A DNA stretch of 64,000 bases from Moraxella caviae (GCF_002014985.1 NZ_MUXU01000018.1:1-64000), one strand, 5' to 3'; shown: positions 9,641 to 18,584, numbered from the stretch's first letter. The notes: generated by a model from the letters alone, not told the origin. Made by a program: numbers and translations.

Positions 9641-9874
9641 TTTGTCAGATTGATTTGATAAAAATTGAATTTGACAAAAAACCGATTTGGCAAAAACTGA
9701 TTTGATAAGCTGCTCAACTAAACCGATTGGCGGGTTTGACCTTGTAAATTTGATTTTATTTCACCAAGTAAACCCATTTCGCCAGCCTAATTGAACGCCA
9801 AAACCAATAAAACCAAATCAATCCGCCCAAGCCTATCTATCAACATTTTAAAATCAGCTCATGCAAGACAACTC

Positions 9875-10912
9875 ATGCAAAAACCCATGCAAGAACACAC
9901 CACCCACGCTTCATCTGACTCACCGAGCTTAATTTTGCGCACCTTTGCCATGCTGCGCGCACGCCCTGAGTGGGTGTGTCTTTTGCTTTTGGTGGTAAGT
10001 TCGCTGGTGTTTTTGACGTGGGGCGTGCAAAGCTGGGAATTTGCCTTGCCGCTGCGCAGCCAAAAGCTCATCGCCCTTTGTGTGGTGGGATTTGCCATCG
10101 GCACGTCCACGCTGCTGTTTCAGACGCTCACGCACAACCCAATTTTAACGCCTGCGCTGCTTGGCTTTGATGCGCTGTATGTGCTGATTAACAGCGTGCT
10201 GGTGCTGTTTTTGGGCGTGGTGCATTTTAGTACCATGAATCCGCTTGTTAAATTCGGCATTGAAGTGGGGCTGATGCTGGGTATGTCTTTGCTGATGTTT
10301 CGGTTTTTATTCACCAAAGACAGGCAGGATTTGACACGGCTGATTTTGGTGGGCGTGGTTTTTGGCGTGCTGTTTCGTTCGCTGTCTAGCCTTGTGGCAC
10401 GGCTAATTAACCCTGATGATTTCATCACTGTGCAGGCGGCAAGCTATGCGCAGTTTAACACCATCAACACTCAGCTGCTCACCGTGAGCGTCATCGTGTG
10501 CGTACTGGCAGGCGTGATGATGTGGCGGCTGCGCCATCAGTGCGATGTGCTGCTTTTGGGTAAATCTTGCGCCATCAATTTAGGCATTGATTATCGTAAA
10601 TTAAGCCTTGCGCTGCTGAGTATCATTGCGCTTTTGGTGGCGGTGTCCACGGCGTTGGTTGGGCCTGTTACCTTTTTGGGGCTTTTGGTGTGCGCCATCA
10701 CCAATCAGCTGACACGCTCCATGCACCACGCCAAGCGGCTGGTTTTGGTGGCGCTGGTTTCTATGCTGGTTTTGGTGCTGGGGCAGGCGCTGTTTGAGCA
10801 CGGGCTAAAGATGGCGGGCGTGCTGTCGGTGGTGATTGAGCTGGTGGGCGGCGTGGTGTTTTTGCTGCTGATTTTTAAAGAATACAGACTAAAAGATGGG
10901 CGAGTGTTATGA
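9875..10912 (+). CDS. Iron-siderophore ABC transporter permease (second subunit)
   Basis: A FecCD-family permease, 345 residues from ATG 9875. The frame is open from a TTG at 9791, and ATG codons also occur at 9887 and 9950. None has a convincing ribosome site, so the start is uncertain. The first membrane segment, VCLLLLVVSSLVFLTWG, starts soon after all of these. Later segments and the motif GPVTFLGLLVCAITNQL near the C-terminus match the FatC/CeuC/VctG/YclO side of the heterodimer. The 3' end overlaps the ATPase gene by an ATGA, so the two are translationally coupled. The gap of about 235 bp upstream is filled with low-complexity repeats of GATTTG and AAAA blocks. Confidence 0.86.
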   Translation: MQKPMQEHTTHASSDSPSLILRTFAMLRARPEWVCLLLLVVSSLVFLTWGVQSWEFALPLRSQKLIALCVVGFAIGTSTLLFQTLTHNPILTPALLGFDALYVLINSVLVLFLGVVHFSTMNPLVKFGIEVGLMLGMSLLMFRFLFTKDRQDLTRLILVGVVFGVLFRSLSSLVARLINPDDFITVQAASYAQFNTINTQLLTVSVIVCVLAGVMMWRLRHQCDVLLLGKSCAINLGIDYRKLSLALLSIIALLVAVSTALVGPVTFLGLLVCAITNQLTRSMHHAKRLVLVALVSMLVLVLGQALFEHGLKMAGVLSVVIELVGGVVFLLLIFKEYRLKDGRVL

Positions 10913-11667
10913 TTGCGGTTGAAAATGTGTCTTATGCGGTGGGCGATTTTGCCATTTTGCATGATGTGTCGCTGACTTTACCGACTGGGCAAATCATTGC
11001 GCTGATTGGCCCAAATGGCGCAGGCAAGTCCACGCTGTTTTCACTGATGTCACGCCTAAATCCTTTACAATCTGGCAAAGTGGCGTTTGGTGAGCATGAC
11101 ATCGCCACCACAGACGCAAAATCTTTGGCAAAAGTCGTTGCCATGCTGACCCAAGAAAACCATGTGCAAGGCAGATTGCGTGTGCGTGAGCTTTTGATGT
11201 TTGGGCGTTATCCGTATCATCAAGGTCGCCCCACGCAGGCGGATACGGATAAGGTGAATGAGATTATCCATGCGTTTGAGCTTGAGGCGCTGGCGGATCG
11301 CTTTTTGTCGGATTTGTCTGGTGGGCAGCGTCAGCGTGTGCTGATTGCGATGATTGTGTGCCAAGACACGCCATATTTGCTGCTTGATGAGCCTTTGAAC
11401 AATCTGGATATGTATCACGCTGGGCGGCTGATGCGCAAGCTAAAAACCTTGACCACGCAGGGCAAGACAGTCGTCATCGTGCTGCACGACATCAACCAAG
11501 CGGCGCAATTTGCCGATACGGTGGTGATGATGAAATCAGGCGAAGTGGTGAGCGTGGGCGCGCCTGTGGACGTGCTGACTGCCAAATCCATGAAGGCGCT
11601 GTACGATGTGGACGTAACTGTACTTACACATAATGGCAAACCTGTGATTGTTGATGTGATGCAGTAG
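10909..11667 (+). CDS. Iron-siderophore ABC transporter ATP-binding protein
   Basis: A 252-residue ABC ATPase that drives the two FecCD permeases. Walker A GPNGAGKST is at 34-42, the signature is LSGGQRQR, Walker B is LLLDEP, and the switch His is in VLHDINQ. It matches the CeuD/FatE/VctC/YclP group. The start ATG overlaps the permease stop as ATGA. A strong terminator follows 27 bp downstream, closing the operon. Confidence 0.93.
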   Translation: MIAVENVSYAVGDFAILHDVSLTLPTGQIIALIGPNGAGKSTLFSLMSRLNPLQSGKVAFGEHDIATTDAKSLAKVVAMLTQENHVQGRLRVRELLMFGRYPYHQGRPTQADTDKVNEIIHAFELEALADRFLSDLSGGQRQRVLIAMIVCQDTPYLLLDEPLNNLDMYHAGRLMRKLKTLTTQGKTVVIVLHDINQAAQFADTVVMMKSGEVVSVGAPVDVLTAKSMKALYDVDVTVLTHNGKPVIVDVMQ

Positions 11668-11694
11668 CAGTGCGTTAATTGTGCAAATTAAGAT

Positions 11695-11721
11695 GGCTTG
11701 GTGTTTTGCCAAGCCTTTTTT
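11695..11721 (+). terminator. Terminator of the iron importer operon
   Basis: GGCTTGG at 11695-11701 pairs with CCAAGCC at 11709-11715, followed by six T. Confidence 0.88.
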
Positions 11722-11852
11722 GTGGTTTTTTAATTGGTAGGTTTGGCTGATTACAACTTTATCAATTTGGTTTTGCAATTTAGATTATCAATTCAACTTT
11801 GCCATTCAAATTGCCAATTTACTTCACCAAGCCAATTTTGCAAACTTAGCAT

Positions 11853-12872
11853 TTACGCTTGGCGAACACTACTTTCCAATTTCTCAACAATCTCCGCTTT
11901 ATCCTTAAGTTTTTTGATGTCGTGCCACAGTGCATCTGCTTCAGCGTAGCCTTTTGTCAGCATACCCAGCCATTGTTTGTAGCGACCAATCAGCCCTGAT
12001 TGGTTGTCGGTGTTGTCCGCCAAAAACAGCTTTTGCGCTGCCACAAGTTTATCCCACGTCAGCTGAGCGTTGGCGTTGTTAAGAGTATCGCCATTCAAAT
12101 CATCAGCCACGCAGGCGTGATTGATGGCGGCAATCAAATCTGGACGAGTAACCGCCCCACGCCCCAGCATCAAGTGCGGCGTGCCTGATTGCGCCACGCA
12201 GGTTTGGGCGTGTGCGGCATTCCAAATCTCGCCATTGGCAATCACAGGCAAACCAAGCTCGGTAAACGGACGAATCAGCTCCCAATAAGCAGGCGGTTTG
12301 TAGCCTTGGGTTTTGGTGCGTGCATGGACGGTGAGCCAGCTGGCGTTCGCCGATTGCACGGCTTGTCCGATGTCGTGCATTTTGCTGGTGTCGGTGTAGC
12401 CTAGGCGGATTTTTGCCGACACAGGAATGTGCGCAGGCACGGCAGCACGCACTGCACTGATGATGGTGTACAGCGTTTCTGGTTCTTCTAGCAGCACCGA
12501 GCCGCCTTTGTGATTGTTCACGGTTTTGGCAGGGCAGCCGAAGTTTAGGTCAATCGCAGGCGCACCAAGACTTACCGCTGTTACCGCGCTTTGTGCCATG
12601 GTGTCAGGATTATTGCCCAAAAGCTGTACATGAATGGGCGTGCCGCTTGCGGTCTTGCCAGCCGTGCGCAGCTCTGGCACATATTTATAAAAAACGTGTG
12701 CAGGCAGTGGATAATGCGTTACACGGATAAATTCGCTCACCGACCAATCATAAGGCGCACCTAAATCCTGCGCCAGCCGCGTCAAAATGCGACGCATCAA
12801 AGGGTCGGTCAAGCCTTCCATCGGCGCAAGTAGGCGCACAGGCTTGGCAAAAAGGGAGTGAAAATCTTGCAT
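11853..12872 (-). CDS. dusC: tRNA-dihydrouridine(16) synthase
   Basis: A 339-residue flavoenzyme that reduces uridine in the D-loop of tRNA using FMN and NADPH. The LLAPMEGLTDPLMR start, the catalytic Cys at about 113 in LNFGCPAKTVN, the SAKIRLGYTD strand and the VIANGEIW phosphate-binding loop are present. EFIRVTHYPLPAHVFYKYVPEL and VQLLGNN resemble DusC more than DusA or DusB, which points to position 16. It is somewhat longer than E. coli DusC (315). The upstream region carries a tandem repeat. Confidence 0.9.
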   Translation of the reverse strand: MQDFHSLFAKPVRLLAPMEGLTDPLMRRILTRLAQDLGAPYDWSVSEFIRVTHYPLPAHVFYKYVPELRTAGKTASGTPIHVQLLGNNPDTMAQSAVTAVSLGAPAIDLNFGCPAKTVNNHKGGSVLLEEPETLYTIISAVRAAVPAHIPVSAKIRLGYTDTSKMHDIGQAVQSANASWLTVHARTKTQGYKPPAYWELIRPFTELGLPVIANGEIWNAAHAQTCVAQSGTPHLMLGRGAVTRPDLIAAINHACVADDLNGDTLNNANAQLTWDKLVAAQKLFLADNTDNQSGLIGRYKQWLGMLTKGYAEADALWHDIKKLKDKAEIVEKLESSVRQA

Positions 12873-12888
12873 GGCGTGATAGGGATTT

Positions 12889-12970
12889 GGGTTAAAAGTG
12901 GGTTGAAAATTGGTGGAAATCGGGTTAAAAGTGGGCTGAAAATCGGTGAAATTGGACTAAAAATTGGTTG
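12889..12970. repeat. Degenerate 33-bp tandem repeat upstream of dusC
   Basis: A unit beginning GGGTTAAAAGTGGG starts at 12889 and again at 12922, with a partial third copy from about 12954. The copies differ at a few positions. The unit is built of alternating GGTT and AAAA/TTGG blocks, a composition also seen in the spacers near 9660, 11740 and 17890. It lies between dusC and the helicase gene, within about 290 bp that hold no gene. Confidence 0.7.
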
Positions 12971-13163
12971 GGTTTGTGGGCAAACTTGGCTAAATGGGCG
13001 TTCAGTTGCAATCGGTAATTTATCTTTTCATTCAACGATTTGTCTTTTAATTCAATAAGTTGTCTTAAAATCACCGCTTAAAAATTCCGCCTAAAACATG
13101 GATTTTATCAGTCAAATTCGCTTGCCATTTTAGCGCATGAGTTAGTGCACAACTTTGCCAATT

Positions 13164-14648
13164 TTACCCATAAACCAGCTTTTTATCTTCAGAAGTCAAA
13201 CCGCTTAATAAATCGTAAATGTGGTGTACGTCCAGCACGTCTTTGGCGCGCGTGCAGGCGACATACAAAAGGCGCAGCTCTTCTGGCGTGATTTTGACGC
13301 TGTGGCGATTGACATCGTACAAAAAATCATCGCTGATTTGCACGCGTCCCCATTCTAGCCCTTTTGCCTTGTGGGCGGTGGACACCACATAGTCGGCAGC
13401 CCTTGGCGTGCTTAGGTTATTGATGGCGTGGCTGATGGTTTGCGTGCCGTGCTCTTCAATGAGTTTGACCCACGTTTTTAAATCGCTGCCTTCGCCTGTT
13501 TCGCTGAACTCTTGGACTTCGCCCCAATGGTTAAAAAACGCCAGCTCAGGAATGCCGTAGGCGGATTTACCGTTTTTTAGGCTTTCGGCAGCGTGGCAAA
13601 AGCGCAAAATGCGTGCGCTGTCGGCTTCTAGGGCGACTTTATGCCCAAGTTTTAGCCCGGTCAGCAGATGGCTGATGGCATTGGCATTGGTGCGGCAAAG
13701 GATTGCGTCTTTGGTGCCAGTCATGCGGCGGCTGGTCATGCTTTGGCGATTTGGGTTGCCTTTTAGGGGAATTTCTTCTTGTAATGCCTTTAAAAACACG
13801 TTGGCAACATCGGCAATCGGCTCGCCAAAACGAAACGACTGTGTGAGCAGCGTCTGCGGATAAGGCAGGCGTTTCATGGCGTTTAATGCGCCGCGCCATT
13901 CGTAGATTTGCTGGTGTGCATCGCCCACATAGATGGTCTGCTTGTCTTGCTTAATCAATGCGCCCATCATCAAAGGGTCTGCGTCTTGGGCTTCGTCAAA
14001 CAGCACAAAATCGGCAGGAATGATGGGATTTGACAGCGTCCACAGTTTTAAATAAATGTCATGCCCAATGCCAGAAGGGTGGCGCGGGTCAATGGATTGC
14101 AGCCAGCGTTTTTCAAGCGCAGGGTACAAATGCGCACGCAGCCGCTCGCTGTCGGCATCGCTTAGCCAAGAAGGTGGCGTGATGTGGCGCGGCGCAGGAT
14201 AAGTGGACGAAGTTTTACAAAAATTAGTTACCGCTTCGCTGACGATGTTGGCAAGTTTGGCAGGTGTGAGCGTTACCGCCTTTTTAATGCCGTCCACCGT
14301 GCGCTCTACCGAAATGGCGCTTAGGTCTAAATCCGCCGCCAAGCGAGATGGCGTCAGGCGTGGCAAGCTGACTTTGGCGGTGATATCTCGGCTGACGTGG
14401 CGATATGCCAGCGAATGAAAGGTCTGGCAGCGCACATTTCTGGGGAATTTGCCTTGCGCTTCGGTGGCGATGGCTTTGTTGAACGCCAAATACAGCCCAC
14501 GCCCACGCAGATTGTTGCTGATTAGGCTAAGTGTCGTGGTTTTGCCTGCACCCGCATAGGCGACGATTTTAAACGACTGCCCCGTCATTGCCATCTCAAG
14601 GGCGGCAATTTGCTCGGCAGTTGGGGTGTGTGGCGTGGCGTGATTCAT
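13164..14648 (-). CDS. UvrD/Rep-like superfamily I DNA helicase
   Basis: A 494-residue SF1 helicase, shorter than UvrD or Rep (about 670-720). ATG 14648 is preferred over a GTG at 14714 because TATAAT lies directly before the GTG and is probably the promoter. Motifs in order: Walker A AGAGKTTT at 32-39, motif II FDEAQDADP, motif III VGDAHQQIYEWRGA, motif IV TQSFRFG, motif V STAHKAKGLEW, motif VI LLYVACTRAKD. The compact size and the order of domains recall the FBH1-like branch of UvrD helicases. A role in DNA repair or removal of recombinase filaments is inferred from family only. Confidence 0.85.
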   Translation of the reverse strand: MNHATPHTPTAEQIAALEMAMTGQSFKIVAYAGAGKTTTLSLISNNLRGRGLYLAFNKAIATEAQGKFPRNVRCQTFHSLAYRHVSRDITAKVSLPRLTPSRLAADLDLSAISVERTVDGIKKAVTLTPAKLANIVSEAVTNFCKTSSTYPAPRHITPPSWLSDADSERLRAHLYPALEKRWLQSIDPRHPSGIGHDIYLKLWTLSNPIIPADFVLFDEAQDADPLMMGALIKQDKQTIYVGDAHQQIYEWRGALNAMKRLPYPQTLLTQSFRFGEPIADVANVFLKALQEEIPLKGNPNRQSMTSRRMTGTKDAILCRTNANAISHLLTGLKLGHKVALEADSARILRFCHAAESLKNGKSAYGIPELAFFNHWGEVQEFSETGEGSDLKTWVKLIEEHGTQTISHAINNLSTPRAADYVVSTAHKAKGLEWGRVQISDDFLYDVNRHSVKITPEELRLLYVACTRAKDVLDVHHIYDLLSGLTSEDKKLVYG

Positions 14649-14832
14649 GCTTGGCGTGTGGCAGGCTGATTTTGGGTTGAATTTGGCTTGGTAAAAATTA
14701 TCAAGCAAGCGCACATTATACCACCGCTTTTGATAAATTGGAAAAATTTGGTTTTTAAATGGTGGGTTTAAAGAGTTGTCTTAAAAAACGTTGAGTTTTG
14801 CTTTGCTAGCTCAACTTACGGACATGGTTTTT

Positions 14833-14937
14833 CCCGTTCGCCCTGAGCCTGTCGAAGGGTAAACGTGGCGGAAGTTTGGATTTGGTAAAGATTAAATCCA
14901 AAAACCGCCCATGGTTCGACAAGCTCACCACGAACGG
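14833..14937. repeat. Inverted pair of REP-like palindromic repeats
   Basis: Arm one at 14833-14860 contains GTTCGCCCTGAGCCTGTCGA. Arm two at 14911-14937, read on the minus strand, contains GTTCGTGGTGAGCTTGTCGA. The arms are near-complementary apart from the triplet after GTTCG and one transition, with about 50 bases between. These sequences resemble short intergenic palindromes found scattered in many proteobacterial genomes. They could form a large cruciform or stem-loop in RNA. Confidence 0.75.
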
Positions 14938-14981
14938 TTTTTTGAACAGTTTTATGTGACATGATGGCTTATCACTCGGAA

Positions 14982-15012
14982 TGTTGGGTTGCGCTTACGC
15001 TCACCCAGCCTA
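14982..15012. repeat. Second dispersed-type repeat (TTGGGTTGCGC family)
   Basis: The segment reads GTTGGGTTGCGCTTACGCTC then ACCCAGCCTAC. TGGGT and ACCCA pair around it. Similar GTAGGCTGGGT-type intergenic repeats occur in many proteobacteria. It lies 33 bp past the tatC stop codon and may act as part of a terminator. Confidence 0.55.
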
Positions 15013-15044
15013 CAAGCACTGCATTTTTTGCGCCTGCTGAAAAA

Positions 15045-15821
15045 TCAAGCGGTTTTATTATCAAGCGATGGCTTGACAAGCACTCTTGCCAAAATTAACC
15101 CTGCTTCAAACAGCAAACACATCGGCACCGCCAGCATAATCATGCTCCAGCCGTCTGGTGGCGTAACCAAAGCGGCAATAAAAAAGCAGCCCACGATGAT
15201 GTAGCGGCGTTTGTCGGCAAGCGCTTGCGGCGTAACAATGCGCATCAGCACAAGCAAAAGCGTAATCACAGGAATTTCAAACATTGCACCAAACACCAAA
15301 AACAGCTTCATCACAAAGCCAAGATAGCTGTCAATGTCGGTCATGGGAATGACGTTGTCAGGCGCAAAACTGATGAAAAATTTCAGCGCAGGCATCAGCA
15401 CCGCAAAGTAAGCAAACGCCACGCCCACATAAAAAAGCACGGTCGCAGCCAGTAGCAGTGGCGTGGCGACACGTTTTTCGTGCTTATATAAACCGGGGGC
15501 GATAAATCCCCAAATCTGCCACAAAACAAACGGTACAACCAAAAACAGCGCTACAAAAAACGTCAGGCGAATGGGCGCAAGAAAGTTTGACGCCACATCG
15601 GTGGCAATCATGCTGGCATTGTCAGGCAGCAGGGCGACCAGTGGATTTGACACCAAATCATAAATATCACGGCTAAATCCCACCAGTGCCAAAAACACCA
15701 CAACCACCGCCACGACAATCTTGATCAAGCGGCTGCGCAGCTCGGCAAAATGCGCCATCAGCGGCATATCGCCATCGTTTGGCGTGTCTTTTGGCTTGTC
15801 GGTGCTTTGGGTGTCGTTCAT
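15045..15821 (-). CDS. tatC: Twin-arginine translocase subunit TatC
   Basis: A 258-residue polytopic membrane protein and the core receptor of the Tat pathway, which exports folded proteins with RR signal peptides. The expected six membrane segments are visible. The conserved entry motif is MAHFAELRSRL near residues 22-32. The family motif FVLWQIWGFIAPGLYKHEK sits near residue 100-120, and a second loop reads FGAMFEIPV. The Asp-rich N-terminal tail is slightly long. It lies downstream of tatB and tatA on the same strand, with a gap of about 150 bp after tatB. Confidence 0.97.
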   Translation of the reverse strand: MNDTQSTDKPKDTPNDGDMPLMAHFAELRSRLIKIVVAVVVVFLALVGFSRDIYDLVSNPLVALLPDNASMIATDVASNFLAPIRLTFFVALFLVVPFVLWQIWGFIAPGLYKHEKRVATPLLLAATVLFYVGVAFAYFAVLMPALKFFISFAPDNVIPMTDIDSYLGFVMKLFLVFGAMFEIPVITLLLVLMRIVTPQALADKRRYIIVGCFFIAALVTPPDGWSMIMLAVPMCLLFEAGLILARVLVKPSLDNKTA

Positions 15822-15974
15822 GGTGATGGATTTTGGTTGCGGGTTTGTGGGCGGGGTTTGGTTTTTAAATTAAAAATGAATTTTAAGGCGGATTTTGACC
15901 AAAATTTAAGTAAAATTTATCATGCCAAATTGATTTATTGCACAAAATTGATAATGCCAAACTTAAAAGCGCCA

Positions 15975-16529
15975 TCAATACGACTGCATTTGGTGTAAAA
16001 GTGGGTCGGCTTGATAATTTGGCAAAAAAGGCGCAGGCGGTAAGCGGCGGCGTTTGTCGTACTCACCCAGCAAAAACCAGCGATTTGTCAGCGGCAGATT
16101 TAACGCCGTCTCCAGCGTGTGTTCGGCGTGGTTTTGTTGCGGCTCGTTTGCGGTTTGTGCAACTTGATTGACCGCTGGATTTGCAAGTTGGTTTGCAACT
16201 TGGCTTGCAGTTTGACTGACGGTTTGGCTTGGCGCAGCTGGCGCAGTTTTGGCGTGCTGAGCGTTTAATGAGCGCTGCATGGCATCCATTTGCGCTCTCA
16301 TGGCGGCTTCTGATTCACGGATTTTGGCGATTTCAGATTTGAGCTGGGCTTGCGCTTCTATCAGCTCAAGTTCGCTCATCAAGTCGTTTTGTAGGCGTGA
16401 TGTGGTGCGGCGAAACAGCCCATACCATCGCCCAAGCGTACGCGCAAACTCGGGCAATTTTTCTGGCCCAAGTACAATCAGCGCAATCACGCCAAACAGC
16501 GTCAGCTCAAACAGCCCTAAATTAAACAC
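15975..16529 (-). CDS. tatB: Twin-arginine translocase subunit TatB
   Basis: A 184-residue Tat component, close to E. coli TatB (171). The N-terminal membrane segment MFNLGLFELTLFGVIALIVLGPEKLP has the TatB-specific Glu in FELTLFG. It is followed by an amphipathic helix, then a charged coiled region. The tail from about residue 95 is rich in Gln, Asn, Ala and Val with repeating SQTVSQTASQVANQLANPAV, probably disordered. TatB hands Tat substrates to TatC. It starts 23 bp after the tatA stop. Confidence 0.95.
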   Translation of the reverse strand: MFNLGLFELTLFGVIALIVLGPEKLPEFARTLGRWYGLFRRTTSRLQNDLMSELELIEAQAQLKSEIAKIRESEAAMRAQMDAMQRSLNAQHAKTAPAAPSQTVSQTASQVANQLANPAVNQVAQTANEPQQNHAEHTLETALNLPLTNRWFLLGEYDKRRRLPPAPFLPNYQADPLLHQMQSY

Positions 16530-16552
16530 ATCAAGCCTTTTGGTCGTTCAAT

Positions 16553-16780
16553 TTAAGCGTCTTTATTTGGCGCAGATTTGACTTCTTCCACAACGTGCGT
16601 GGTTTTTTGGCTGTCTGCGTTGCTGTTTAGTTTTGGTTGCTCTTCGTCTTTGACGGCATCTTTAAAGCCTTTGACCGCTGCGCCTAGGTCTTTGCCAGCG
16701 TTTTTTAGTTTGGCTGTGCCAAAAACCACAACCACCACTACCAAGAGAATCAACCAATGCGTGATAGAAAATCCGCCCAT
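16553..16780 (-). CDS. tatA: Twin-arginine translocase subunit TatA
   Basis: A 75-residue protein of the TatA/E family. The short membrane helix contains [20 protein letters not shown], followed by the FGxxKL hinge and the amphipathic helix [19 protein letters not shown]. The remaining 30 residues form a polar tail. TatA oligomerises to make the transport path. Overlapping RBS bases AAGGTAACATT precede ATG 16780. It is the first gene of tatABC. Confidence 0.96.
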   Translation of the reverse strand: MGGFSITHWLILLVVVVVVFGTAKLKNAGKDLGAAVKGFKDAVKDEEQPKLNSNADSQKTTHVVEEVKSAPNKDA

Positions 16781-17048
16781 AATGTTACCTTTTTTACTGT
16801 GCTAAATTTTAAAAATGTTAAATTTTAATAGAATAAAGTTGATAAGTTTGCGTGTGCGATTATTTGCCAAATATAAGCTAAGTAATGCTATAAATTAAGC
16901 CGTACACCAGTTGCACGCCATCAATTCGTTCAATCGTCCAAGCCAATACTTGCGCATTGTATGACGGTTTTATAAACGTCTTTTGACAATTTGATGACGC
17001 TTTGATGACAAATTTTGCGCAAACGCTCGTTTTGACTGTCTGCCAGAG

Positions 17049-17876
17049 TTATTTTGCGCTGCGTGCGTTTTTCTCGTCAATGCCTGACAAGCCAAAGCGT
17101 CTGGCAAGCTCCGCCAAGATGTCTTCGCTGGATAAATCCAAGGCGTGCAGCGCAACCAAACTGTGAAACCACACATCGGCAATTTCATAAATCACATCGC
17201 CACGCTCGCTGTCGCTGTCGCTGTCTGACTTGGTGGCGTTTGCCAGCTGCAATTCTTTGGCGGCGATGATGGCTTCCACCGCTTCTTCGCCCACTTTTTC
17301 TAGGATTTTATTAAGCCCTTTGTGGTACAGACTTGCCACATAAGAGCTGTCTTTATCGGCAGATTTGCGCTCTTGTAAAATGCTGTCCAGCTGTGCCAAG
17401 ATGTTTGCCGCTTGGGCGTGATTTGCCGCTGAATTTGCCGCTTGCGTGGCGCTTTGTGCGTGGCTATTTTTGGCATGGCTGTGCGCCGCATTGCCGTAGA
17501 TTTCTTCGCTGGATTTGATGGGTGCTTCGGTGGTGTGCCACTCGCCAGTTGCCACGTCTAATTTTTGATAAAAGCACGACTGCCGCCCCGTGTGGCAAGC
17601 GATTCCGCCCACTTGTGTGATGATGAGCGTGATGGCATCGGCATCGCAATCGGTGCGGATTTCGTGGACGATTTGTGTGTGTCCGCTGCTTTCGCCTTTG
17701 TGCCACAGCTTGCCGCGCGAACGGCTAAAATACACCGCTTGACCTGTCTTGGCGGTAAGTTCTAGGGCTTCTTTGTTTTGCCACGCCATCATCAAAATGC
17801 GCCCAGTGTCTTTGTCTTGGGCGATGGCAGGAATCAGTCCGTTTTCGTTGAAAGTTAATTGGTCTAGCCAGCTCAT
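17049..17876 (-). CDS. hisIE: Bifunctional phosphoribosyl-AMP cyclohydrolase / phosphoribosyl-ATP pyrophosphatase
   Basis: A 275-residue fusion for steps 2 and 3 of histidine biosynthesis. Residues 1 to about 115 are the HisI cyclohydrolase, with the metal residues in DCDADA and the Cys-containing [14 protein letters not shown]. Residues from about 165 on are the HisE pyrophosphatase, with [24 protein letters not shown] and [13 protein letters not shown]. Between them lies a linker of about 40 residues made almost only of Ala, Ser, His, Asn and Gln. A Ser/Asp run SDSDSDSE is inserted before the last helix. Relatives in Acinetobacter often keep hisI and hisE as separate genes next to tatA, as I recall; here they are fused and adjacent to tatA. 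The cell thus both makes histidine and, by the hut cluster, degrades it. Confidence 0.93.
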   Translation of the reverse strand: MSWLDQLTFNENGLIPAIAQDKDTGRILMMAWQNKEALELTAKTGQAVYFSRSRGKLWHKGESSGHTQIVHEIRTDCDADAITLIITQVGGIACHTGRQSCFYQKLDVATGEWHTTEAPIKSSEEIYGNAAHSHAKNSHAQSATQAANSAANHAQAANILAQLDSILQERKSADKDSSYVASLYHKGLNKILEKVGEEAVEAIIAAKELQLANATKSDSDSDSERGDVIYEIADVWFHSLVALHALDLSSEDILAELARRFGLSGIDEKNARSAK

Positions 17877-18002
17877 AAGATTGTGTTTTTATTTGGGTTA
17901 ATTGGTTTTTAATTTGGGTTAATTTAGTGAAGTTATTTGCACTGGCAAGCGATAAAACCGTGCGTGTGGGCGGCTTATTAAAACTGATTTGTTTGCCAAA
18001 AC

Positions 18003-18338
18003 CTATTTAAAGCCATTGGGCTGTAAAATCACCACCAAAGCACCTGCCAGCACCAGTGCGCCGCCCGCCAAATCCCATGCGCTAAGCGCCACTTTATCCA
18101 CCAGCATAAGCCACATCAAAGCGCACGCCACATACACACCGCCATAAGCGGCATAAATGCGCCCAGATGCCGCAGGGTGCAGGCTAAGCAAATACACAAA
18201 CGCCATCAAACTTAGGGCACAAGGCAGCCACAGCCACGCACTTTTTTGCTTATTTAAAATCAAATAGGGCAAGTAGCAGCCGACAATTTCAGCGATGGCG
18301 GTTAAAATAAACAGCCCTAAAGTGTGTAAAAATTGCAA
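18003..18338 (-). CDS. ynfA: YnfA/UPF0060 family membrane protein
   Basis: A small four-helix membrane protein of the UPF0060 (SMR-like) family. The frame is open to a TTG at 18395, but no ATG exists in the N-terminal part. TTG 18338 gives 111 residues, close to the usual 108, and starts in the position expected from the family (helix [20 protein letters not shown]). The hallmark [18 protein letters not shown] is complete. Transport function is not established for the family, although some members have been linked to drug efflux. The start site is uncertain. Confidence 0.82.
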   Translation of the reverse strand: MQFLHTLGLFILTAIAEIVGCYLPYLILNKQKSAWLWLPCALSLMAFVYLLSLHPAASGRIYAAYGGVYVACALMWLMLVDKVALSAWDLAGGALVLAGALVVILQPNGFK

Positions 18339-18584
18339 AGTGGTTCGTCTTATGTTTTTTAATATTTCGTCTTTTTGTGGGCGCAAGCGTGCCAAGATAC
18401 GGCTATTGTACCGCTTGGCGTGGTGTAAGTAAAGCTGCTTTCTTGTTGGTTTGATGTGCGGATTTTAAAAATGGGTGTGTGCTTGTGATTTTTGGTGTGG
18501 TTTGTGCGCTGCTTTTAAATTTAGGTTTTAAAATTAAGCGTGCGTTTGGCGGTGAATTTGCTGGCGAAAAAGGCGATAATTTGC

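Larger units (their letters stand above)
14649..15044. other. Gene-free region between the helicase gene and tatC
   Basis: About 400 bp with no coding frame of note. A TATAAT on the minus strand at 14715-14720 is a likely -10 for the helicase gene. The rest is mainly two kinds of palindromic repeat, listed separately, and may hold the terminator of whatever transcript ends here. Confidence 0.6.

Noticed and set aside
11734..11949. Small plus-strand frame between the iron operon terminator and dusC.
   Set aside because: It starts in low-complexity spacer and runs into the antisense of dusC; no ribosome site or family features.
13609..13863. Plus-strand frame opposite the helicase gene.
   Set aside because: It lies fully inside a gene with all SF1 motifs on the other strand.
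14833..15012. Possible insertion sequence or CRISPR in the helicase-tatC gap.
   Set aside because: There is no transposase, no target duplication and no regularly spaced repeat array, only two palindromic repeat types.
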